Shown here one piece after another: positions 57,942-64,000 of a stretch of DNA of 64,000 nt (its first letter is position 1; the number at the start of each line of letters is the position of its first letter). The notes below the pieces were generated by a model, which searched no databases, was not told where the DNA came from, and saw only the letters and a program-made list of their open reading frames with translations. The position numbers and the translations under genes are program-made. Source of the stretch: Kitasatospora azatica KCTC 9699 (GTDB lineage Bacteria; Actinomycetota; Actinomycetes; Streptomycetales; Streptomycetaceae); NCBI RefSeq assembly GCF_000744785.1, contig NZ_JQMO01000003.1:1860001-1924000 (forward strand), read 5' to 3'.

Positions 57942-59543
57942 ATGGCATCACGGCGCGACGAGCTGAACGCCTACACCTTCGCGCGCAAGCGCACGGTGGG
58001 CGCGTTCCTGCAGCCCGGCGGCGGAGGCAGCGACGAGGACGCGCCGCGGCCGATCCGCGCGGTGGTGCCCTCGTTGGTGGTGGGCGCGCTGGTGATGGCC
58101 GGGTTCGGGCTGTGGGGGATGATCAAGCCCACGGCGCAGCAGGGCTGGGACGACGGCAAGAACGTCATCGTCGGCAAGGACTCGACGACCCGTTACGTGG
58201 TGCTGCCGGGCCCGAACGGCACCAAGGTGCTGCACCCGGTGCTCAACATGGCCTCGGCGAAGCTGGTGCTGCCGGCCGACTCCAAGGTGGTCTTCGTCGC
58301 CGACTCGGTGCTGGACAACTACAAGACGCACGGCGCGACCATCGGCATCCCGTACGCGCCGGACAAGCTGCCCAGCGCGCAGGACGCCCAGCAGGCCAAG
58401 AAGTGGTCGGTCTGCGACCTGCCCGGTGCCGATGACGACCACCCCAACCAGGGCGTCTTCGTGGCGGCCGGTCCGGAGGCGGCCACCCTGGCCCGCAAGG
58501 ACCGGCTGCTGGGTGACGGCCAGTCGCTCTACGTCCAGGCGCCGCGCAAGAACGGTGCGGACGGCACGCAGTACCTGGTGGACTCGCAGGGGCGCAAGCA
58601 CGTGCTGGGCCAGCAGGGCATGAGCGACGCCGACATGACGGCGCTGCGGATCGCGGTCTTCGGCACCCAACCCAAGCCGGAACATGTCACCCAGCAGTGG
58701 CTGGACACGCTGGCGGACGGCACCGCCATCACCTTCCCGAGCGTCCCCGGCCTGACCGCCACCAGGACGCACTCCACCGTCCCGCTCTCCGACCCGAAGG
58801 AGCAGTTCGTCGGCCGGGTGGTCACCTCGGGGGACGCCTACTACGTGGTGGGCCTCAATCGGCTCTACCAGGTCACCCAGTTCACCGCCCAGCTGATCCT
58901 GAAGAACCCGCAGACCCAGGTCGCCTACGACCGCGGTGAGACGGTGCAATGGGACACCATCACCCCGACCGACAACGCCCAGAACACCCGCGACTACGAA
59001 ACCAGCGGACCGATGGCCAAGGTGACCGACTGGCCGTCCGCCAAGCTGGGTGGCCCGGTCAACAGCACCGGCTCGGGCACCCGTCAGGTGATCTGCTCGA
59101 CCTTCGACGGGATGACCCCCGGCGGGGACGTGCAGCGCTCCGTCTGGGCCTGGACGGAGTTCCCCGCCACCTTCACCCTCGGCGCCGCGACCGCCCATGT
59201 CAGCCCGGGCCACGGGCTGTTCTACCGGGCGATGGACAACGACCCGCAGGCCTCGGGCAGTGACTACCTGATCACCGAGACCGGGCTGCGCTACTCGGTG
59301 CCGACCTACAGCGAGGGGCAGGTGCCGGCTTCGCCCAGCGCCGGTGCGTCCGCCGGCGCGGCCCAGCAGGCGGCCGGGGCGCAGGCCGGCGCCCAGCCCG
59401 GGCAGCCGGTACCGAATGAGGCCCAGGCACGGCTCGGTTACAAGGACGACGTGCCGGTGCCGGTGCCCAAGGCGTGGTCGGACCTGGTGCCCGTGGGCTC
59501 GGCGCTCAACACCAAGACCGCCGTGCAGGAGCAGAACTCCTGA
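57942..59543 (+). CDS. eccB: type VII secretion protein EccB
   Basis: 533 residues. MASRRDELNAYTFARKR is the standard EccB beginning; a single membrane helix at about 40-60 follows, then the periplasmic domain with ARNILVG-type start (here GKDSTTRYVVLPGPNGTKVLHPVLN). The C-terminal region has a low-complexity Ala/Gln stretch before the end. EccB anchors the outside part of the ESX membrane complex. The open frame begins earlier (57102), but only the ATG at 57942 matches the family start. It is followed by the two WXG100 genes. Confidence 0.94.
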   Translation: MASRRDELNAYTFARKRTVGAFLQPGGGGSDEDAPRPIRAVVPSLVVGALVMAGFGLWGMIKPTAQQGWDDGKNVIVGKDSTTRYVVLPGPNGTKVLHPVLNMASAKLVLPADSKVVFVADSVLDNYKTHGATIGIPYAPDKLPSAQDAQQAKKWSVCDLPGADDDHPNQGVFVAAGPEAATLARKDRLLGDGQSLYVQAPRKNGADGTQYLVDSQGRKHVLGQQGMSDADMTALRIAVFGTQPKPEHVTQQWLDTLADGTAITFPSVPGLTATRTHSTVPLSDPKEQFVGRVVTSGDAYYVVGLNRLYQVTQFTAQLILKNPQTQVAYDRGETVQWDTITPTDNAQNTRDYETSGPMAKVTDWPSAKLGGPVNSTGSGTRQVICSTFDGMTPGGDVQRSVWAWTEFPATFTLGAATAHVSPGHGLFYRAMDNDPQASGSDYLITETGLRYSVPTYSEGQVPASPSAGASAGAAQQAAGAQAGAQPGQPVPNEAQARLGYKDDVPVPVPKAWSDLVPVGSALNTKTAVQEQNS

Positions 59544-59579
59544 CACTTGGTCAGCTCGCGGCTGTCACAACGTCATGGC

Positions 59580-59590
59580 TTGGTAACCAA
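59580..59590. promoter_or_regulatory. palindrome TTGGT-A-ACCAA upstream of esx promoter
   Basis: An 11-bp perfect palindrome 13 bases upstream of the -35 element of the esxB promoter. Confidence 0.5.
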
Positions 59591-59603
59591 ACGGCGCCCG
59601 GTG

Positions 59604-59632
59604 TTGGGCCTGTCCCCACCGGCGACTACAGT
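59604..59632 (+). promoter_or_regulatory. promoter of the esxB-esxA genes
   Basis: TTGGGC (59604-59609), 17-base spacer, TACAGT (59627-59632); predicted start near 59639. This gives the esx substrate genes their own promoter, separate from eccB. Confidence 0.65.
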
Positions 59633-59641
59633 GCTGCCAGG

Positions 59642-59656
59642 CATCACACCGTGATG
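59642..59656. promoter_or_regulatory. 15-bp palindromic operator at the esxB start
   Basis: CATCAC-ACC-GTGATG, a perfect 6-3-6 inverted repeat beginning about 3 bases after the predicted transcription start, a typical repressor position. Confidence 0.65.
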
Positions 59657-59721
59657 TCCGTCGGGCGGGCTGGGTGACCAGGGGGTCCGACGATGGTCTG
59701 TCTCATGGGGGACGGTGCAAG

Positions 59722-60027
59722 ATGGCTGGTCAGTTCACGACGACCGCTGAGGAGATGCGTGCCTTCTCGGCCCGGATCACCGAGGTGAACTCGCAGATCC
59801 AGGGCGAGATCTCGAAGCTCAACTCGCTGATCGGCGAGGTGGCCGGTGGCTGGTCCGGTGACGCCGCGACGGCTTACCACCAGCTCCAGGAGAAGTGGAA
59901 CGACGACGCCAACGCGCTGAACAAGGTGCTGGACGAGATCCGCCAGGCGATCGACACCACCACCAAGCAGTACTCCACGACGGAGGACCAGCAGCGCTCG
60001 TCGATCAGCGGCGTCCAGGGCGCCTGA
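59722..60027 (+). CDS. esxB: WXG100 secreted protein EsxB
   Basis: 101 residues, two-helix hairpin of the WXG100 family, a substrate of the type VII secretion system. The turn GGWSGDAA (W about residue 43) carries the W-x-G, and the C-terminal helix ends ISGVQGA. It normally forms a heterodimer with the next gene's product. The ATG at 59722 has a GGGGGAC site upstream. Assignment of the names EsxB and EsxA follows gene order and is tentative. Confidence 0.92.
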   Translation: MAGQFTTTAEEMRAFSARITEVNSQIQGEISKLNSLIGEVAGGWSGDAATAYHQLQEKWNDDANALNKVLDEIRQAIDTTTKQYSTTEDQQRSSISGVQGA

Positions 60028-60113
60028 CCCGTTCGGGTCAACGCAGCGTAGTTCGGAGGGGGCAGCCTCGGATGGGTCGTCCCCGGTCCACCTCTTCCTC
60101 GTAAGGAGTCACC

Positions 60114-60410
60114 ATGGCTGACGGCAGCATCAAGGTCACATTTGCCACGATCGAGAACGCGGGCACCACGGTTCGCCAGACCGCGAACACGATCCAGTCG
60201 CAGCTGGACGACCTCAAGGCCGGCGTTCAGAAGATCGCCGCTTCCTGGACCGGCGCGGCGCAGGAGGGCTACCAGGCCCGCCAGGCCATCTGGGACCAGA
60301 AGGCGGCCGACCTGCACACCACGCTGAACCAGATCGCCGCGGCGCTGGACAACGCGCACCAGAGCTACACCGCCACGGAGAACTCCAACAAGGCGATCTG
60401 GGCGGGCTGA
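60114..60410 (+). CDS. esxA: WXG100 secreted protein EsxA
   Basis: 98 residues, second WXG100 protein; the W-x-G is in SWTGAAQEGYQ (W about residue 44) and a second tryptophan-containing helix follows. AAGGAG precedes the ATG. The pair with esxB, 86 bases upstream, is the expected heterodimer. A hairpin follows before the mycosin gene. Confidence 0.92.
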   Translation: MADGSIKVTFATIENAGTTVRQTANTIQSQLDDLKAGVQKIAASWTGAAQEGYQARQAIWDQKAADLHTTLNQIAAALDNAHQSYTATENSNKAIWAG

Positions 60411-60451
60411 GCCCTCGCCCCCGCACGGGGGCCTGGTGCTGATCGTGTCGA

Positions 60452-60483
60452 GGAGCGGGCGTCCCGAGCCGGGCGCCCGCTCC
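60452..60483 (+). terminator. hairpin between esxA and mycP
   Basis: A 10-bp perfect stem (60452-60461, 60474-60483), preceded by a smaller 6-bp hairpin at 60417-60432. It could end most esx transcripts and so set the ratio of EsxA/B to mycosin. Confidence 0.6.
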
Positions 60484-60512
60484 GGCTGTTGCGGCAAGTC
60501 GAGGGGTGCGAA

Positions 60513-61784
60513 GTGGTGTTGAGGCGAAGGCTGGGCCGCGCTGCGGCGGCCGCGGTGGTCCTGGGCGTGCTGGCCGGCTCGGCCGTCGCCCCGGCGTACG
60601 CCGCCGACCCGCCGGGGGTGCACTGGTCGCCGTTGAGCATCTCCGCCGCCGGCAACTGCAAGTTCGGCGAAAAGGACGTCCCCGCCACCCCGTGGGCGCT
60701 GCAGCGGGTGTTGCTCGACCAGCTCTGGCAGAAGGGCGCGGTCACCGGCAAGGACGTGCTGGTCGCGGTGATCGACACCGGTGTGGACGACCGCAACGAG
60801 CAGCTGAAGGGCAAGGTCCAAGAGGGCCCCAACCTGCTGATGGACAAGAGCCAGAACCCGCCCAAGCTGACCGACGGGGGTTCCAAGACCGACCCGGTGG
60901 GCCACGGCACCAAGGTGGCCGGGATCATCGCGGCGGCTCACCGCGACGGCGTCGGCTTCGTCGGACTCGCCCCCGACGCACAGATCCTGGCGATCCGGCA
61001 GAACGACGACGCGGGCAACGGCGACGTCGGCACGCTGGCCCAGGCGATCAACGAGGCGGTCACCCGGGGCGCCAAGGTGATCAACATTTCGCAGGACGTG
61101 CGCGGCACCACCGGAAGTGCCTTCGGCGGCAGCGACGTGCTCAAGCGCGCGGTGGACGCGGCCGAGGCGGCCAACGTGGTGGTGGTCGCGGCCTCCGGCA
61201 ACGACGGCCAGGAGGGCAACACCTACCCGGCCGCCTTCGACACCGTGCTCGCGGTGGGCGCCTCCGACCGCAACAACGAGCGCGCCACCTTCTCCGAGTA
61301 CGGCAACTTCGTCAAGGTCGCCGCGCCCGGCGTCGACATGCTCTCCACCGTCCCCGGCGGCGGCCAGTGCGTGGACAACGGCACCAGCTTCGCCTCCCCC
61401 TATGTGGCCGGGGTGGCCGCCCTGCTGCGCGGCCAGCACAAGGACTGGACGGCCCGGCAGATCCGGGCCCGGATCGAGCAGACCGCGCAGCGCACCGAGC
61501 GCGGGCCCAACAAGTACATCGGCTGGGGTGTGGTCGACCCGGTCAAGGCGGTCACCGACACCGACCCGCCGGCCAACGACCCGGTCCCCGACCCGCAGGT
61601 CAGGCTGGCCGACGCGCCGATCGTGCCGCAGCCGCTCGGCCTCGGCGAGACCCAGGCCGACCGCGACCGCCGCACCGCCACGTACGTCCTGGTCACGGCC
61701 GCGCTGATGGTCGCCCTGCTGTTCGGCGGCTCGGTCGTGCTGCGCGACGCCCGCCGCCGCTCGAAAGGCACCGACACCCTGTAA
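60513..61784 (+). CDS. mycP: mycosin, type VII secretion-associated serine protease
   Basis: 423 residues, a subtilase anchored on the outside of the membrane. Signal peptide to about residue 31 (AAAAAVVLGVLAGSAVAPAYA), catalytic Asp in VAVIDTGVDD (about 88), His in GHGTKVAG (131) and Ser in NGTSFASPYVAG (292); the Pro-rich segment and C-terminal membrane helix (VLVTAALMVALLFGGSVVL) close the protein. Mycosins are needed for stable ESX function. Two adjacent GTGs (60513, 60516) are possible starts. Confidence 0.93.
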   Translation: MVLRRRLGRAAAAAVVLGVLAGSAVAPAYAADPPGVHWSPLSISAAGNCKFGEKDVPATPWALQRVLLDQLWQKGAVTGKDVLVAVIDTGVDDRNEQLKGKVQEGPNLLMDKSQNPPKLTDGGSKTDPVGHGTKVAGIIAAAHRDGVGFVGLAPDAQILAIRQNDDAGNGDVGTLAQAINEAVTRGAKVINISQDVRGTTGSAFGGSDVLKRAVDAAEAANVVVVAASGNDGQEGNTYPAAFDTVLAVGASDRNNERATFSEYGNFVKVAAPGVDMLSTVPGGGQCVDNGTSFASPYVAGVAALLRGQHKDWTARQIRARIEQTAQRTERGPNKYIGWGVVDPVKAVTDTDPPANDPVPDPQVRLADAPIVPQPLGLGETQADRDRRTATYVLVTAALMVALLFGGSVVLRDARRRSKGTDTL

Positions 61785-61844
61785 CAGCCCGGGCCCGCCG
61801 CCGCGTCATCAGAGTGTCGGGGCGGTGCGAGCGGGGGAGTAGCG

Positions 61845-62372
61845 GTGGGCCAGCAGAGTACGGCGCGCGAGGCGGAGTACCTGGAGTTCGCCGTCGCCCG
61901 CTCCGGCCACCTCTACCGCTCGGCCTGCCTGCTGACCGGCGGGGACACCCACCTCGCCGAGGACCTGGTGCAGGAGGCGCTCGGGCGGATGTACGCGCTG
62001 TGGCGGCGCAGCAGATGGTCGACCGGCGGACAGCGGATCGAGAACCCCGCCGCCTACGCGCACACCGTCCTGGTCCGCGCCTTCCTGACCCACCAGCGTC
62101 GCCGCAGCAGTACCGAGCGCCCCACCGTGGAGCTGCCGGACGCGCCGGCCCGGGCGAGCGACCCCGAACTGCGGGTCACCCTGCTGGAGGCGCTGGCCCA
62201 ACTCTCCGCCCGGGACCGGGCCGTGCTGGTGCTCCGCTACTGGGAGGACCGCAGCGTCGAGGAGACCGCCGAGGCGCTGCGCTCGAATTCCGGCGCGGTC
62301 CGCACCCAGAGCAGCCGTGCGCTGACCCGGCTGCGCGCCGTCCTCGGCGACTCGCTGGTCGAAACCGCCTGA
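61845..62372 (+). CDS. SigE-family ECF sigma factor
   Basis: 175 residues with sigma-2 (YRSACLLTGGDTHLAEDLVQEAL, then region 2.4) and sigma-4 (LSARDRAVLVLRYWEDRSVEETAEAL, then VRTQSSRALTRLR), of the actinobacterial SigE family of extracytoplasmic-function sigma factors. The following gene, 36 bases on, encodes a likely membrane-bound partner. GTG start with GGGGGAG upstream. Target genes unknown; the nearby type VII locus is a possibility only. Confidence 0.9.
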   Translation: MGQQSTAREAEYLEFAVARSGHLYRSACLLTGGDTHLAEDLVQEALGRMYALWRRSRWSTGGQRIENPAAYAHTVLVRAFLTHQRRRSSTERPTVELPDAPARASDPELRVTLLEALAQLSARDRAVLVLRYWEDRSVEETAEALRSNSGAVRTQSSRALTRLRAVLGDSLVETA

Positions 62373-62408
62373 AGCCTTGCAGACTCTTCCGAGAGACGGT
62401 GATCACTC

Positions 62409-63695
62409 GTGCCCGCAGACGACGACTTCCATGACCTGATCGATGCCCTCGGGAGTGCCGGCCGGCAGTTCGCCACCGAGACCGACCCGCTGGTGACCGG
62501 TGGACTGACCCGGGGCCGTTCGCTGCGCCGCCGCCGCGCCGTGGCGCTGACCGGCGGCGTCACCGCGCTGGCGGCGGTCGGGGTGGTGGGGGTGCTGGTC
62601 GGCACCCCGGGCAGCCCCAGCCGTCACACCGAGACGGTGACGGCCGCCTCGCCGAGCATGCCCGACCCCAGCGGCTCGCAGAGCCCTGACGCGGCGCCCG
62701 GGACGACCAAGGAACAGATGCTGGCGATCGTCAAGTCACTGCTGCCGCCCGGTCGGACCAGCCTGGAGGTGGGCGAGGGCACCGCCGAAGCCGGCAGCGC
62801 GCCGCGCGACGCGGCGAGCGCGACCATGGACTTCGACGACGGTCACGGCAAGGCGCGGTTCCGGGTCCAGCTCGGCCGGGTGATCCCGACGTCCGTGCTC
62901 AACATGACCCGCTGTCCGGACCCGCAGTCCGAACCGGTCGAGGGATGCACGAGTGAGACGACGCCCGATGGTTCCACCCTGACTCTGCTGCAGGGATACC
63001 TCGACCCCGGCAAGCGCACCACCAAGCTCTGGCAGGCCACCCTGCTGGATCCCGCCGGCTGGCTGATCATGGCGAACGAGTGGAACGCGCCCGCCGAGCA
63101 GCCGACCGAGGCCTCCCGGCCCGACCCCCCGCTGAGCCTGGCCCAGCTCGGCGCGATCGTCACCAACCAGCAGGCCTGGGCCCCGGTCCGGGCCGGCGCC
63201 GCGCCCTATCCGACGCACCCGGCCGCCCCGCCGAGGGTCGACGGCAAGGAGCTGCGGACGACCTTGGAACAGCTGCTCCCGGCCGGCCTGACGACCTCCG
63301 GCAGCGGCGGGGACTCGAACCCCGCCGACGCCGGCTACACGAGGCTGATCGTCGACGACGGCAAGGGGGCGAGCCTGGTCCAGGTGAACGTGCAGGACTG
63401 GAGCGCGATGGTGGCCGCCGACAGCGAGATGGTGCTGAAGATCTTCGGTCACGCCCAGGTGCTGCCCGACGGCAGCAAGGTGGCGGTCGACACCGATGCC
63501 GACCCGGGTGGCGAGCGCGGGCGGGGCAGCCTGATGTGGCAGGTGGAGGTGCTGCGCAAGGACGGCATCCGGGTCGTGGTGTCGGCGCTGAACAGTTCGG
63601 AGATCGCGAACGACGCCACCCGCAGCAAGCCCGCGCTCACCGTGGAGCAGCTCACGACGATCGCCACCAGTCCGCGCTGGAAGTTGCACGGCTAG
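62409..63695 (+). CDS. single-pass membrane protein, probable anti-sigma partner
   Basis: 428 residues. N-terminal cytoplasmic part of about 40 residues (DDDFHDLIDALGSAGRQFATE), one membrane helix at about 46-66 (AVALTGGVTALAAVGVVGVLV), then a large outside domain. This is the layout of anti-sigma factors encoded next to SigE-family sigma factors, but there is no HxxxCxxC zinc motif, so it belongs to another type. Full-length gene with GTG start. Confidence 0.7.
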   Translation: MPADDDFHDLIDALGSAGRQFATETDPLVTGGLTRGRSLRRRRAVALTGGVTALAAVGVVGVLVGTPGSPSRHTETVTAASPSMPDPSGSQSPDAAPGTTKEQMLAIVKSLLPPGRTSLEVGEGTAEAGSAPRDAASATMDFDDGHGKARFRVQLGRVIPTSVLNMTRCPDPQSEPVEGCTSETTPDGSTLTLLQGYLDPGKRTTKLWQATLLDPAGWLIMANEWNAPAEQPTEASRPDPPLSLAQLGAIVTNQQAWAPVRAGAAPYPTHPAAPPRVDGKELRTTLEQLLPAGLTTSGSGGDSNPADAGYTRLIVDDGKGASLVQVNVQDWSAMVAADSEMVLKIFGHAQVLPDGSKVAVDTDADPGGERGRGSLMWQVEVLRKDGIRVVVSALNSSEIANDATRSKPALTVEQLTTIATSPRWKLHG

Positions 63696-63712
63696 CCGGG
63701 TCCCCCGCGTGG

Positions 63713-63763
63713 CACGCGAACGGCCCGGTCACCCCCCAGCGGGGCGTCCGGGCCGTTCGCGTG
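63713..63763. terminator. bidirectional terminator before the permease gene
   Basis: A 16-bp perfect stem (63713-63728, 63748-63763) between the convergent 62409 gene and the permease. Confidence 0.8.
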
Positions 63764-63780
63764 GATCAGCGGCGGGTCGG

Positions 63781-64000
63781 TCAGACCTGCTCGTCCTCCG
63801 GCAGGGTGATCACCCAGCGGGTGTCCTGGCGCGGGCGCAGGTAGAAGACCCAGTAGAGGGAGGCGACCGCGGTGATGACGCCGGTCCAGATCAGCGCGGT
63901 GATGTCCAGCTGGGTCATCGTGTAGATCAGCACGCCCGCCAGCAGCGCGGGCAGTACCGGCCACAGCGGCTGGCGCCAGGCGGGGGCGTCCTTGTGGGCG
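63781..64000 (-). CDS. amino acid permease (APC family), C-terminal end, truncated by window edge
   Basis: The last 72 residues are in the window. They contain one complete membrane helix pair (PLWPVLPALLAGVLIYTM, TALIWTGVITAVASLYWVFYL) and a short polar tail ending LPEDEQV before TGA. The pattern is that of the last helices of APC-type amino acid permeases; the family assignment rests on this fragment only. Confidence 0.6.
   Translation of the reverse strand, partial: AHKDAPAWRQPLWPVLPALLAGVLIYTMTQLDITALIWTGVITAVASLYWVFYLRPRQDTRWVITLPEDEQV

Noticed and set aside
63308..63328. T-arm-like sequence of a tRNA on the minus strand
   Set aside because: The 5-bp stem and TTCGAGT loop fit a T-arm, but no anticodon arm, D-arm or acceptor stem can be built around it and it lies in a coding region.

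Overview
The window is chromosomal DNA of a high-GC actinomycete, most likely Streptomycetaceae (Streptomyces, Kitasatospora or a close relative). Support: very high GC in third codon positions, many GTG starts, a 16S-23S-5S operon without spacer tRNAs, and actinomycete-specific families (DUF4193, DUF3093, DUF3710, DUF2637, DUF4439, Mrr-like and trypsin/NACHT proteins, an actinobacterial type VII secretion locus). The genus cannot be fixed from what is visible. Both ends cut genes: an acyl-ACP desaturase on the left and an amino acid permease on the right.

Layout. 1-4.1 kb: desaturase 3' end, DUF4193, DUF3093, then the overlapping pair PaaI thioesterase-dut, and DUF3710. 4.2-9.9 kb: a complete rRNA operon with promoter, leader, 16S, 23S, 5S and a long terminator hairpin. 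10-14.2 kb: DUF2637 membrane protein, an HpcH-type aldolase (DUF6986) with a clear promoter and operator, a YigZ-family protein and a cupin. 14.3-18.1 kb: two co-directional genes, one for a conserved protein of unknown function and one for an Mrr-type restriction-endonuclease relative whose catalytic residues appear to be lost; this is the best candidate for an undescribed system. 18.2-22.5 kb: ZIP metal transporter, LysR regulator divergent from an EamA exporter, MarR regulator, PAP2 phosphatase. 22.6-29.8 kb: a GABA-type catabolic neighbourhood (gabT, a conjugation-type ATPase, a PucR regulator, a semialdehyde-type dehydrogenase). 30-32 kb: three small secreted or unknown proteins.

32-53.2 kb is housekeeping: the MEP isoprenoid genes dxr and ispG flanking a site-2 protease, two GNATs, an APH-type kinase, a ferritin-like lipoprotein, then rimP-nusA-ylxR-infB-DUF503-rbfA-DHH phosphoesterase-truB, a large pseudo-protease/NTPase, and ribF. 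53.2-61.8 kb is part of a type VII (ESX) secretion locus: a MinD-like ATPase, an unknown protein and eccE on the minus strand; eccB, two WXG100 proteins and the mycosin protease on the plus strand. EccC and EccD are not in the window. A SigE-family sigma factor with a membrane-anchored partner follows.

Two genes (infB near 43,124 and the 1,223-residue pseudo-protease near 50,535) are each broken by what looks like one missing base in a C or G run. Since infB is essential, base-calling error is the simplest explanation for both, and this affects how all 'broken' genes here should be read.
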